This document shows positions 56,530 through 64,000 of a DNA stretch of 64,000 nt, one piece after another (within the stretch, counting starts at the first letter, position 1; each line of letters opens with the position of its first letter). Where the stretch lies: assembly GCF_030068605.1 (NCBI RefSeq), contig NZ_JASJOU010000005.1:372001-436000 (forward strand), written 5' to 3'. Under the pieces are notes generated by a model that was not told where the DNA came from, made no database searches, and saw nothing but the letters and a program-made list of their open reading frames with translations. The stretch comes from Xanthocytophaga agilis. GTDB lineage: Bacteria > Bacteroidota > Bacteroidia > Cytophagales > 172606-1. The position numbers and the translations under genes were made by a program.

Positions 56530-56958
56530 CTATTTTAGCAGAGGCAATCCTACACTTTTATCAAACAAATAATATAACTTGCCCTCCATCATATCTATTT
56601 GGATAACCGTTAGCCCAGTTGAATTTATAAAATCAGCCAGATTTTTATCTTCTATCTGTGGCGCTATAAAATCCACTGTAAGAGGAAAGTTGTCCTGATT
56701 AGGATTTTCTGAATGAATGTATACAGCATCTTCACCACTATCCTTCTCATCAATCAAAATCCATAACTGATAATCTTTTGGATACATTTTTAAGGCATCT
56801 TTCAAGTAGTGGAAGCTATCTATCAACTCTTTCAAATAAGGTAATCTAGCCTTCCAACTTTGATTCCCTTTTCTTTTCCAATCTACATGAGTATGCCAAA
56901 AATCAAACCAACTACCAGTTCCGCCACTAAAGTCTAAATCTAGTTCTTTTATTCTCAT
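56530..56958 (-). CDS. Hypothetical protein
   Basis: Not recognised. 142 residues from ATG 56958 (MRIKELDLDFSGGTGSWFDFWH); the open frame extends upstream into the convergent-side amine oxidase gene, so the internal ATG is preferred. It contains FDFWHTHVDWKRKGNQSWKARLPYLKELIDSF, a region of the kind seen in small cytoplasmic proteins linked to polymorphic toxins or immunity, but that link is only suggestive. Confidence 0.6.
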   Translation of the reverse strand: MRIKELDLDFSGGTGSWFDFWHTHVDWKRKGNQSWKARLPYLKELIDSFHYLKDALKMYPKDYQLWILIDEKDSGEDAVYIHSENPNQDNFPLTVDFIAPQIEDKNLADFINSTGLTVIQIDMMEGKLYYLFDKSVGLPLLK

Positions 56959-57041
56959 CTTACAATTATAGCATAAAGCCACTATAGTATAACAAATAGA
57001 AGCACTATACCAATTATCACACTTGAAAATATATATACCTT

Positions 57042-58412
57042 CTATCCAATCAACGCCAATGCTGCATCTTCGCCTGTCTGGATAGCGCCTTCCATAAATC
57101 CTTGCCACTCAGCAATATGCTCGCCAGCAAAAACAACATGTTTGAATGATTGAGCAATAACCTCCCTGATACCATACCATTGATTTACATCATAAATAGC
57201 ATAGGCACCCTGAGTAATTTTATCATCAGCCCAGTAGTAGCAAACAGCCATTTCAGCCAGAGATTCAGTATCACCAAAAGCAGGAGTCAAAGACTGGCAA
57301 ATCCGTGAAATCTTTTGTTCTGTTGAAAGTCGGGAAAAGATATGTGCCTTATCGCCAATGGTATAGGATGTCAAAACACCTTTAGAGCCAGGTTGATTTT
57401 TGGTAGTATGAAAGAAATAATGAGGCAAAGTATCACTGACAATACTAAGTGCTTCGTCCTTCCAGAAGCGTTCTGTAAACAATACCGACGATTTGATAAT
57501 TCGTGCATACTGTAGTTGCTGTAGAGCTTCTATCTGTAACTCTGGCAACACAGGATTCCATTGAATGTCCAGCACCGCTACAGCAGGTAGAGTACAAATT
57601 AGTTTATGTCCAGTATAGGCAGTTCCATCCTTACAGGTAACCCTTACCTGCTTATTCTCCTGATAAACATGTGTTACTTTTTTATTCTTCAGTATTTTAT
57701 CAGTGCCTACCTTCTCAGTTAGCTTTTCAATAAGCTGAGTATTCCCGCCTTTTATCTTAAAGTCCATTTCATTATTTGCGCTTGAGCCTGCATATTCCGA
57801 AATACCAGAATATGCTGATACATTTCGAATGGATTCCCCAAAATCTGTACTATCATTGAGTTCGCGCATCTCCAGTTCACGATCCGGAATACCCTGGCTA
57901 ACCAGATATCTCCACCAGTCAATTTTATCCAGCCGCTTTTTCTCTTTTTCACTTTTAGTTAGAAATCCTTCCAGTAGCCCTTTGTATTTCTTATCCCATG
58001 CTACATCTGGCTGATAGGTATCAGGGGTAGTATATTGTCCCTGCAAAAGAGAATAAAACCGAAACGAATGATCCTCTACTTCCAGGCCTAACTCTTTACA
58101 AAGGGCAAGTAAGCGTTTGTGAGAAGCGCCTACCCACTCAGCTCCCAGTTCCACATGTAAGCCAGTATCTTTATCAATTGTATGTGTCAGTATCCGCCCA
58201 CCTGTCCTTGATCTTGCTTCCAGCAGGGTATAAGCGACCCCTCGTTTTTGTAACATATAGGCGGCAGACAGACCAGAAACGCCTGCACCCAGAATAAGTA
58301 CATGGTCACCTTTTTGAATAGGTGTAACATTCTGGTAAGCTTGTGTAGAGTGAGAAAGCAAGGCTCCAGTAGTTAGAAAGCCTGCTTTTCTTAGAAAATT
58401 GCGACGTTGCAT
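57042..58412 (-). CDS. FAD-dependent amine oxidase with Tat signal
   Basis: 456 residues. Twin-arginine signal RRNFLRKAGFLTTGALLSHS indicates folded export to the periplasm; ATG 58412 places RR at residues 3-4. FAD-binding VLILGAGVSGLSAAYML and the second Rossmann element GGRILTH; C-terminal FAGEHIAEWQGFMEGAIQTGEDAALAL is the flavin-amine-oxidase signature. The substrate is unknown (primary amines or amino acids). Stands alone; its start is 139 bases from the divergent next gene. Confidence 0.92.
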   Translation of the reverse strand: MQRRNFLRKAGFLTTGALLSHSTQAYQNVTPIQKGDHVLILGAGVSGLSAAYMLQKRGVAYTLLEARSRTGGRILTHTIDKDTGLHVELGAEWVGASHKRLLALCKELGLEVEDHSFRFYSLLQGQYTTPDTYQPDVAWDKKYKGLLEGFLTKSEKEKKRLDKIDWWRYLVSQGIPDRELEMRELNDSTDFGESIRNVSAYSGISEYAGSSANNEMDFKIKGGNTQLIEKLTEKVGTDKILKNKKVTHVYQENKQVRVTCKDGTAYTGHKLICTLPAVAVLDIQWNPVLPELQIEALQQLQYARIIKSSVLFTERFWKDEALSIVSDTLPHYFFHTTKNQPGSKGVLTSYTIGDKAHIFSRLSTEQKISRICQSLTPAFGDTESLAEMAVCYYWADDKITQGAYAIYDVNQWYGIREVIAQSFKHVVFAGEHIAEWQGFMEGAIQTGEDAALALIG

Positions 58413-58550
58413 TGCCAACAATAAGTCATGGACAGAGTTTTTATCTTAAAATCATATAGGTTTGCAGGTATTCTCTAAAAGTCAGGAACAATGTATAGTT
58501 GTTCTACCTGTATTGGTATACAAAAGATAAAAATGTAAATCTGTTATAGC

Positions 58551-59207
58551 ATGAAATCTGAAAGACGAGGTATTCTTCAAACCATAAAAAGCTTTTTCGC
58601 TATTTACCTAGTCACCTTGATTGCTTGTACCTGTCTCTATGGTCAGAAATCTAATGATTATTATGTATCTGTATCTATGGAAGACGATCTGCCTAATTGC
58701 AGGTTAAAGTTTATCAGTGAGTCAATCATTGAACTCAGTAACATTCCGCACCAAAAACAAGAACAGGTCAAAAAGGATTTCACTTATACTACTCATGGCA
58801 AAACTATCGAGATTTTACCAGGAGTCTTAGATACACAGGATAGCATGAAGTTAGCAAGTGTCAGACTTATGTACTTTATCCATCCATCGGCCAATCTGAC
58901 CAGAATAGAAGGTGGGTTTATTGACTATCCTAAATCACTTATTTATGTACGTGAAAAAGATTTCAGCAGAAATCCGGATCTGACGTATATCATTGATGGC
59001 AAAATCTATGTGCAGGAGATAAGCATACCTGCTAAAAATGGTGTAATAGAAAAAAGGCCCAAGAAAAATAAAGCGCTTCAGGAAAAGCTGAAAGCCGTAA
59101 AAGAAAAACCGGACAAATACACCATTGAAGTTGTAAAAGGTTTAGAAGCTTATAAACGATTTGGGATAAAAATGGTGTTTGGAGTAATCGTTATCACATC
59201 CCAATAG
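58551..59207 (+). CDS. Secreted hypothetical protein with TonB-plug-like C-terminus
   Basis: 218 residues. The hydrophobic N-terminus IKSFFAIYLVTLIACTCLYG is signal-like. The mature part is not recognised, but its last 70 residues, LTYIIDGKIYVQEISI ... YTIEVVKGLEAYKRFGIKMVFGVIVITSQ, match the pattern of the TonB-receptor plug motif (IDGK ... IEVLKG..A...YG....GVIIITTK). Such plug-like ends also occur in BlaR1/M56 peptidases of Bacteroidota; the role here is unclear. Confidence 0.65.
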   Translation: MKSERRGILQTIKSFFAIYLVTLIACTCLYGQKSNDYYVSVSMEDDLPNCRLKFISESIIELSNIPHQKQEQVKKDFTYTTHGKTIEILPGVLDTQDSMKLASVRLMYFIHPSANLTRIEGGFIDYPKSLIYVREKDFSRNPDLTYIIDGKIYVQEISIPAKNGVIEKRPKKNKALQEKLKAVKEKPDKYTIEVVKGLEAYKRFGIKMVFGVIVITSQ

Positions 59208-59354
59208 AAACAATCAAACAAGGCTTATAGTAACCCTTTACAGTCTGCACTAAGACAACTATTTCAAAAAAACTCCATTAACTGACAACCTTTTAAAATA
59301 ACTGAGTGTCAATATGGTATAACAATTTTAGAAATTAGAAAATATACCACACTC

Positions 59355-59732
59355 ATGAAATTGTTTCTACTATTTTTTACATGCATGATTATGCTATTAG
59401 TATCATGCCAGTCCATCGATGGTATAGGCCCTGAATCCAAAAGATCTGCACCAGCTTGTGGAGTTAATAATCCGGTAGAAGACCTACCCTGGCTCAAGGA
59501 ACTAATCAAAAAATCCAATAAAGATCCGGAAAGTCCTTACTGTGTATTACAAAGTGTTCAACAAGGTACATATGAGGGACAAACGATTTACGTTCCTGTT
59601 GTCTCAGGAGCACTATGTTGTACATGTGCTGGGGTTGCTGCCTATAACTGTCAGGGAGACCTCTTATTTAGTTGTAATGTAGATGCCTCATCAAAAATTA
59701 CAAATATTAAAACAATCTGGACGCTGAAATAA
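59355..59732 (+). CDS. Small Cys-rich lipoprotein
   Basis: 125 residues. Lipoprotein signal FLLFFTCMIMLLVSC (Cys 18). The mature part has Cys residues in SAPACGV, SPYCVL, GALCCTCAG, YNCQG and FSCNV, an unusual density that suggests disulfides or a metal site. The family is not recognised. Confidence 0.65.
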   Translation: MKLFLLFFTCMIMLLVSCQSIDGIGPESKRSAPACGVNNPVEDLPWLKELIKKSNKDPESPYCVLQSVQQGTYEGQTIYVPVVSGALCCTCAGVAAYNCQGDLLFSCNVDASSKITNIKTIWTLK

Positions 59733-59756
59733 TATACCTATTCTATTGCTTCTTTT

Positions 59757-60114
59757 ACATAAGTCATCCTAAATTTTGGATATGAGTAAAACCCAAGCTT
59801 ATGTTTTTGAAAATTGTGTAGGCTTGGGTTTAATTTTGGAAAATCTCTCTTTCTACATTTGTTTATAGTCCATTACATCACTCTTCCATTGACCTCTTAC
59901 TTTTTTGCTTGCCCAAAAAAGTAAGCAAAAAAAAGCACTTTTCTCCGATCCTTCCGCCCGCAAGGCCAAAGGCCAACCTCGCGAAGAAAAGATTCCCTAC
60001 GCACCTACACCACCTTCCACGATTGAAGTCGGCACCACTCTCTTTGTAAGTCCTTTACTTCTTTTCTTTTAAAGGATGTGATATCCTTTTCCTTAAAACT
60101 TGGGATGACTCATG
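59757..60114. mobile_element. MITE-like element, left copy
   Basis: 358 bases bounded by imperfect terminal inverted repeats: ACATAAGTCATCCTAAATTT at the left and the complement of ACATGAGTCATCCCAAGTTT at the right. Inside are two hairpins: AAACCCAAGC with GCTTGGGTTT (59789-59831), and CTTACTTTTTT (59896-59906) with AAAAAAGTAAG (59915-59925). A GC-rich centre follows (59948-59985). No ORF. No clear target-site duplication. An inverted copy lies at 61172-61514. Confidence 0.75.
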
Positions 60115-60226
60115 TTTCTATTGATTAATGGGAGGCAATAAAAGCCACTCTGCCAGTAATGACACAAATCAATAAAACTACCGTTTTATGATGAATTTAT
60201 ACAAATAATCCCCTTTATCGATCTGC

Positions 60227-60234
60227 TACCTTTG
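60227..60234 (+). promoter_or_regulatory. TAnnTTTG -7 element for the DUF1080 gene
   Basis: TACCTTTG, 34 bases before the ATG, outside the MITE-like element. Confidence 0.6.
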
Positions 60235-60268
60235 GGCTTTTATCTATTCCACCCACTTTATAGGTATT

Positions 60269-61141
60269 ATGAAATATAGCCTCTTTGTCCTTTTAATCTT
60301 AGTAATTATCTGTGTTCCTTCATTCAAGCCCAAAGACCAATGGACACCGTTATTAGACAAGAAGTTGTCTAACTGGGAAATGTATCTGAGCTTTCGTCAT
60401 ACACGCGATTACAAAGGTGACGCTCCAAAAGACGAATCCGGTTCGTTGATCAAACCGATTGGGTATAATACGAATGAAAAAAACGTCTTTTCGGTGATAG
60501 AAGAAAAAGGCGAACCTGTATTACGAATCAGTGGAGAAATCTATGGGTCGGTATTTACCAAACAGGAATATGAGAATTATCATCTGAAACTCAAAGTCAA
60601 ATGGGGTGATAAAAAGTACGAGCCTCGCATAGAGAAACTGCGGGATAGTGGCATACTGTATCACTCTGTAGGTGAAAGTGGTGTGGACTATTGGAGAGCC
60701 TGGAAGTTATCACAAGAGTTCCAGATCATGGAAGGTCATATGGGTGATTACTGGAATATTGCTAACTCTGCCATTGATATTCGGGCATTTTTGTCAGAGG
60801 GAGATATGAATAGTGTAGCTAGTACTACTCAGTCATTTTTGCCATTTGGTACAGGTGTACCAGGACGTGGATTCTGCCTGCGTAGCGAAAACTATGAAAA
60901 GCCAAACAATGAATGGAACACACTGGAATTAATCTGTTTTCAGGATAAGAGTCTACACATCGTGAATGGCCATGTGGTGATGGTTCTCCAGCATTCACGA
61001 TACATGGAAAACGGCAAGGCGATACCTCTTACCAAAGGCAAGATCCAATTACAGAGTGAAGCAGCAGAAGTATTATTCAAAGATATTCAGATACGAAAAA
61101 TCCAAGCAATACCTACTGAGTATGCACCTCTCTTTCAATAG
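60269..61141 (+). CDS. DUF1080 (3-keto-disaccharide hydrolase-like) secreted protein
   Basis: 290 residues. Signal peptide LFVLLILVIICVPSFK. The concanavalin-like DUF1080 fold is visible in WTPLLDKKLSNWEMYL, EPVLRISGEIYGSVFTKQEY, NYHLKLKVKWGDKKY, DSGILYHSVGE, QEFQIMEGHMGDYWNI and KIQLQSEAAEVLFKDIQIRKI. DUF1080 proteins are often linked to 3-keto-glycoside hydrolysis in Bacteroidota and Planctomycetes. The gene has its own promoter and is flanked on both sides by inverted MITE-like elements. Confidence 0.9.
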   Translation: MKYSLFVLLILVIICVPSFKPKDQWTPLLDKKLSNWEMYLSFRHTRDYKGDAPKDESGSLIKPIGYNTNEKNVFSVIEEKGEPVLRISGEIYGSVFTKQEYENYHLKLKVKWGDKKYEPRIEKLRDSGILYHSVGESGVDYWRAWKLSQEFQIMEGHMGDYWNIANSAIDIRAFLSEGDMNSVASTTQSFLPFGTGVPGRGFCLRSENYEKPNNEWNTLELICFQDKSLHIVNGHVVMVLQHSRYMENGKAIPLTKGKIQLQSEAAEVLFKDIQIRKIQAIPTEYAPLFQ

Positions 61142-61171
61142 AAGCATACTCGTGTAAGTAAATCTCAAAAA

Positions 61172-61514
61172 ACATGATTCATCCCGAACTTTGAATAAAA
61201 GACGTATCTCTTGTTAAGAAACAAAGGCGCTACAAAGAGAGCAAAGATGACTCCAATCGTGGTTGGTCTTGTAGGTGCGTAGGGATAAAAATTCCGCGGG
61301 CCTAGCGTTGGCTGTGCCGGGCGAAGCTTTGGAATTTTTTGTCCTTTTTGGGGTACTTTTTTGGACAAGCAAAAAAGTACCATGCCGCAAGAAGAGTGAT
61401 GTAAGTGACAATAAACAAATGAAGAAATAAACATCTCTCAAAAATTAACCCAAGCCTACACAAAAACATAGGCTTGGGTTTTATTCATATCCAATATTTG
61501 GCATGACTCATGTC
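61172..61514. mobile_element. MITE-like element, right copy (inverted)
   Basis: 343 bases, the reverse complement of the left copy in plan: terminal repeats ACATGATTCATCCCGAACTT (left) and the complement of ACATGAGTCATGCCAAATAT (right). Hairpins GGTACTTTTTT (61352-61362) with AAAAAAGTACC (61371-61381), and AACCCAAGCCTA with TAGGCTTGGGTT (61447-61480). Also shared blocks GTAGGTGCGTAGGGA and GCAAAAAAGTA. The centre differs in sequence from the left copy but keeps position and GC-rich character. Confidence 0.75.
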
Positions 61515-61570
61515 TGGACTTGCGATTATAGTTGTAGTCATTCAGAATCACTACATATACACTCAAAGCC

Positions 61571-62155
61571 TTATTTCTGTATTGTTTTCAGGAACTCAAT
61601 TAGTTTCTGTACTGCTTTTCCCCTGTGACTGATACTTCCTTTTTCATCCAATGTCATCTCAGCAAAGCTTTTCTGATATCCATTGGGCATAAAGATGGGA
61701 TCATATCCAAATCCTCCTGTACCTTGTTGATGTTCCAGAATATGCCCCTCAATTTTACCTTCGAACAGATGTTTTTCACCATTAATGATAAGGGCTATAC
61801 AGGTACGAAAACGAGCATTACGATTTTCTTTCCCCTGAAGATTCTTCAGTAGAAGATCCATGTTATCATTATTATTGCGTTGGGGACCTGCATAAAAAGC
61901 AGTATTTACTCCAGGCTCACCATTAAGGGATTCTACTTCAATACCAGAATCATCGGCAAAACAACTTACACCAAAATGCTCCCACACATATTCTGCTTTC
62001 TCAAAAGCATTTTCTTCAATGGTATCATGTGTTTCAGGAAGTTCATCATAACAACCTATTTCCTGTAAGCTAACAATGTGAAAATTATTACCAACCAGTC
62101 TGGAAATTTCCTCAATCTTGTGGCGATTATTGGTCGCAAAACATAACTGCATCAT
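61571..62155 (-). CDS. rdgB: Non-canonical purine NTP pyrophosphatase (RdgB/HAM1)
   Basis: 194 residues. Removes dITP and XTP from the nucleotide pool. Start LCFATNNRHKIEEI, then FADDSGIEVESLNGEPGVNTAFYAG, the family signature, GFGYDPIFMPNGYQKSFAEM and SHRGKAVQKLIEFLK. Start at ATG 62155 or the adjacent ATG 62152; 17 upstream codons are not conserved-looking. Confidence 0.95.
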   Translation of the reverse strand: MMQLCFATNNRHKIEEISRLVGNNFHIVSLQEIGCYDELPETHDTIEENAFEKAEYVWEHFGVSCFADDSGIEVESLNGEPGVNTAFYAGPQRNNNDNMDLLLKNLQGKENRNARFRTCIALIINGEKHLFEGKIEGHILEHQQGTGGFGYDPIFMPNGYQKSFAEMTLDEKGSISHRGKAVQKLIEFLKTIQK

Positions 62156-62221
62156 ACGATTCGGGGGATCTTTTACCCGCGAATCTACACATCCTTTGGA
62201 GAACAAGAAAGAATGTAGCCA

Positions 62222-62998
62222 TTAATCATTGCTACACTGATAATTATAACTACAACTGTAGGCACCTGCATTGCCAGTTACATTATATTGTACAGGCACC
62301 TGAGATGAACTATAGGTATAATTTACACTACTGGTAAAACGTGAATTTTCCAGATCTTCTGCATAATAAATAGAATATCCTACACAGTTATGAAGACTGT
62401 AAGCACCCACCTGGTCGGCTATTTCGAAAGAAGTAAGCAGAGAAGAAAGCACAACCCATTTTAATATAGCATCATTTTGCCAGGGAGTATTGTTAGTGTC
62501 ATACAGAAAATTCCCTAAAGAAAGGACTTCTTTAACTGGTGGTGCTCCCGGAACAGGAACAGAAGATAGAGCCTTGGTAAATACTTTAGAAAGATTTCCG
62601 TCTGTATCATATTCAAAACGCCTGTAGGAATTTATCTCTCCAGTAAGTTTCTGAAGCATGACCAAACGGTTCTGATCATCATAATTAAACTGATAGTCCA
62701 TTGCTTCTATGATATTTCCTCTGCTATCTGTTTTTACAGCATAGGTCGTTCCTGAATGAACTGCATCAACAGAAGCCAGATATCCATCTGAACCATATTC
62801 AAACGTATAACTACCTTCTGGAAAATCCAGAGATTGTAGCTTTCCATTTGTACTTGAATAATGAAAAACCACATTATTATATTGTGTCATCTGACAAGTA
62901 GAAGCAGATCTTACGGTGCTTTCCTGTTCCTGCTCCTGACACGCACTGATCCCAAAAACGATCATCAAAAAAGCAGGAAAATGTACAAGTCTTTTCAT
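62222..62998 (-). CDS. YD-repeat-like lipoprotein
   Basis: 258 residues. Lipoprotein signal FPAFLMIVFGISAC (Cys 20). The mature part has short YD/RHS-like repeats (FHYSSTNGKLQSLDF, FEYGSDGYLASVD, FNYDDQNRLVMLQKL, FEYDTDGNLSKVF), then a Tyr/Ser-rich C-terminus ending in YQCSND. No toxin domain is visible. Likely a surface lipoprotein; role unknown. Confidence 0.75.
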   Translation of the reverse strand: MKRLVHFPAFLMIVFGISACQEQEQESTVRSASTCQMTQYNNVVFHYSSTNGKLQSLDFPEGSYTFEYGSDGYLASVDAVHSGTTYAVKTDSRGNIIEAMDYQFNYDDQNRLVMLQKLTGEINSYRRFEYDTDGNLSKVFTKALSSVPVPGAPPVKEVLSLGNFLYDTNNTPWQNDAILKWVVLSSLLTSFEIADQVGAYSLHNCVGYSIYYAEDLENSRFTSSVNYTYSSSQVPVQYNVTGNAGAYSCSYNYQCSND

Positions 62999-63092
62999 GA
63001 TAGGTCTTAACTTTAGGGGTGTTTCAAAACTTTCCAGCTACAATCTGCAATCACATTCATCAGTTAAAATTTCCGTACCAAGCAAACCATAC

Positions 63093-64000
63093 ATGCAAAC
63101 CACTACCAAAACTCAGGGACATCTGGTCCGCTCCTTAGGATTATTTTCTGCTACTGTTCTCGTTATCAGTTCTATTATTGGCTCTGGAATATTTAAAAAG
63201 GTGGCTCCCATGTCTGCAGAGTTACAATCGCCAGGCCTGGTGTTGTTTTGCTGGTTGCTGGCTGGAATAGTTAGCTTATTTGGAGCATTAAGCAATGCAG
63301 AAGTTGCTAGTCTGCTAGCTGATGCGGGAGGAGAATATGTGTATTTTCGTACTATATATGGCCGCTTGTTTGCTTTTCTGTATGGCTGGTCCTGCTTTGC
63401 TGTGATCCGTTCAGCATCTATTGCTTCAATTGCGTATGTTTTTGCCCAATCTCTCAACAGCCTATGGACATTACCTACTTTTTCACCTGAAGTAAGCCAA
63501 CTCTCCCTGTTTGGTATTTTTCAGCCTTTTGACAATATAGGTGTCAAGCTATTGGCAATTATTCTTATCTGCTCACTTACCTGGGTAAACTATAGAGGGT
63601 TACGTTTTGGAGAAGGACTAAGTAACATTGTAACCGGCACAGTGGTAGCCTGTATTGTGTTGATTGTAATAGCCGGATTGACCGTGGGAGGGGGATCATT
63701 TGCAAACATTCAGACACCAGCCCCCACATATGTGAGTCGTTCATGGACAGATCCTTCACTGATTAATATCCTCTTTACCGCAATGCTGGCTGCCTTTTGG
63801 GGATATGAAGGATGGAGCAGTGTAGGGTATATGGGTGGAGAGATTAAGAATCCAAACCGAAATATTCCTTTGGCTCTGACCTTTGGTGTTTTAGGTGTAA
63901 TTCTGATCTATCTCGTGGTCAACTTCACGTATCTGTACGTATTACCAGTTACAGATTTTATTCAGATACATGAATCTAAAAATACAATTGCAGCTGTAGC
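63093..64000 (+). CDS. APC-family amino acid permease, N-terminal part (cut by window edge)
   Basis: About 302 codons are visible and open to base 64000. ATG 63093 gives MQTTTKTQGHLVRSLGLFSAT, then hydrophobic helices with the unwound first TM motif IIGSGIFKK, typical of amino acid/polyamine/organocation permeases (LAT/SLC7-like group). Another family landmark is AFWGYEGWSSVGYMGGEIKNPNRNIP. Substrate unknown. The 3' end is outside the window. Confidence 0.92.
   Translation, partial: MQTTTKTQGHLVRSLGLFSATVLVISSIIGSGIFKKVAPMSAELQSPGLVLFCWLLAGIVSLFGALSNAEVASLLADAGGEYVYFRTIYGRLFAFLYGWSCFAVIRSASIASIAYVFAQSLNSLWTLPTFSPEVSQLSLFGIFQPFDNIGVKLLAIILICSLTWVNYRGLRFGEGLSNIVTGTVVACIVLIVIAGLTVGGGSFANIQTPAPTYVSRSWTDPSLINILFTAMLAAFWGYEGWSSVGYMGGEIKNPNRNIPLALTFGVLGVILIYLVVNFTYLYVLPVTDFIQIHESKNTIAAV

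Noticed and set aside
59881-59930. CRISPR-like short repeats
   Set aside because: The repeated words belong to one hairpin of the MITE-like element; no regular repeat-spacer spacing here or anywhere in the window.
61165-61441. ORFs of 75-89 codons on the minus strand in the right MITE-like copy
   Set aside because: They run through hairpins and terminal repeats of the element and are not preserved in the left copy.

Overview
The window looks like chromosomal DNA of a Bacteroidota bacterium, most likely order Cytophagales. The evidence is low-GC DNA; promoters of the TAnnTTTG type (for example 15156-15163, 28535-28542, 50079-50086, 60227-60234); a TonB-dependent receptor with an N-terminal carboxypeptidase-regulatory-like domain; a secreted protein with a type IX secretion (T9SS) sorting tail; a long IleRS; and an arginine pathway built around an N-acyl-ornithine carbamoyltransferase rather than ordinary ArgF. 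No rRNA, tRNA, CRISPR array, IS transposase or prophage was seen. Both window ends cut genes: asnS at the left, an APC permease at the right.

Layout. 1-11.6 kb: end of asnS, a noncoding block of degenerate repeats, a periplasmic sugar-dehydrogenase-like lipoprotein, a DUF721 protein, scpA, a large ABCG-type ABC protein, an aldo/keto reductase, recQ and an alpha/beta hydrolase. 12.3-16 kb: TonB-dependent receptor and a DUF2490 protein. 16-32 kb: mostly housekeeping genes: ileS, gyrB, ppk, fabF, an LpxH-like hydrolase, an acyl carrier protein, a T4-PNKP-like RNA/DNA end-healing enzyme, a SPOR-like protein, then a noncoding segment with three perfect DnaA boxes (possible replication origin) and a sugar-phosphate nucleotidyltransferase. 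32-36.7 kb: lemA with two TPM-domain genes, and small secreted proteins.

36.7-48.5 kb is an arginine biosynthesis cluster on the minus strand: a GNAT acyltransferase with a C-terminal membrane anchor, a one-TM protein, argG, a second one-TM protein, argC, argD, then (after an unrelated T9SS-secreted protein) the acyl-ornithine carbamoyltransferase gene, argB, and argE across a YdeI-like gene on the other strand. Together they cover glutamate to argininosuccinate except argH and carbamoyl-phosphate synthase.

48.5-64 kb is more accessory: a structured noncoding stretch upstream of the arginine genes, a 1-Cys peroxiredoxin, a two-gene SWIM zinc-finger/DUF6493-like module, a second block of the same degenerate repeats seen near 0.8-1.1 kb, an SDR with a Crp/Fnr regulator, a Tat-exported flavin amine oxidase, several small lipoproteins, and a DUF1080 glycoside-hydrolase-like gene bracketed by two inverted copies of a ~350-bp MITE-like element. 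It ends with rdgB, a YD-repeat lipoprotein and the APC permease.

Most transcription units end in clear hairpin terminators, many shared by convergent genes. All family assignments are by reading the protein sequences; no database search was run.
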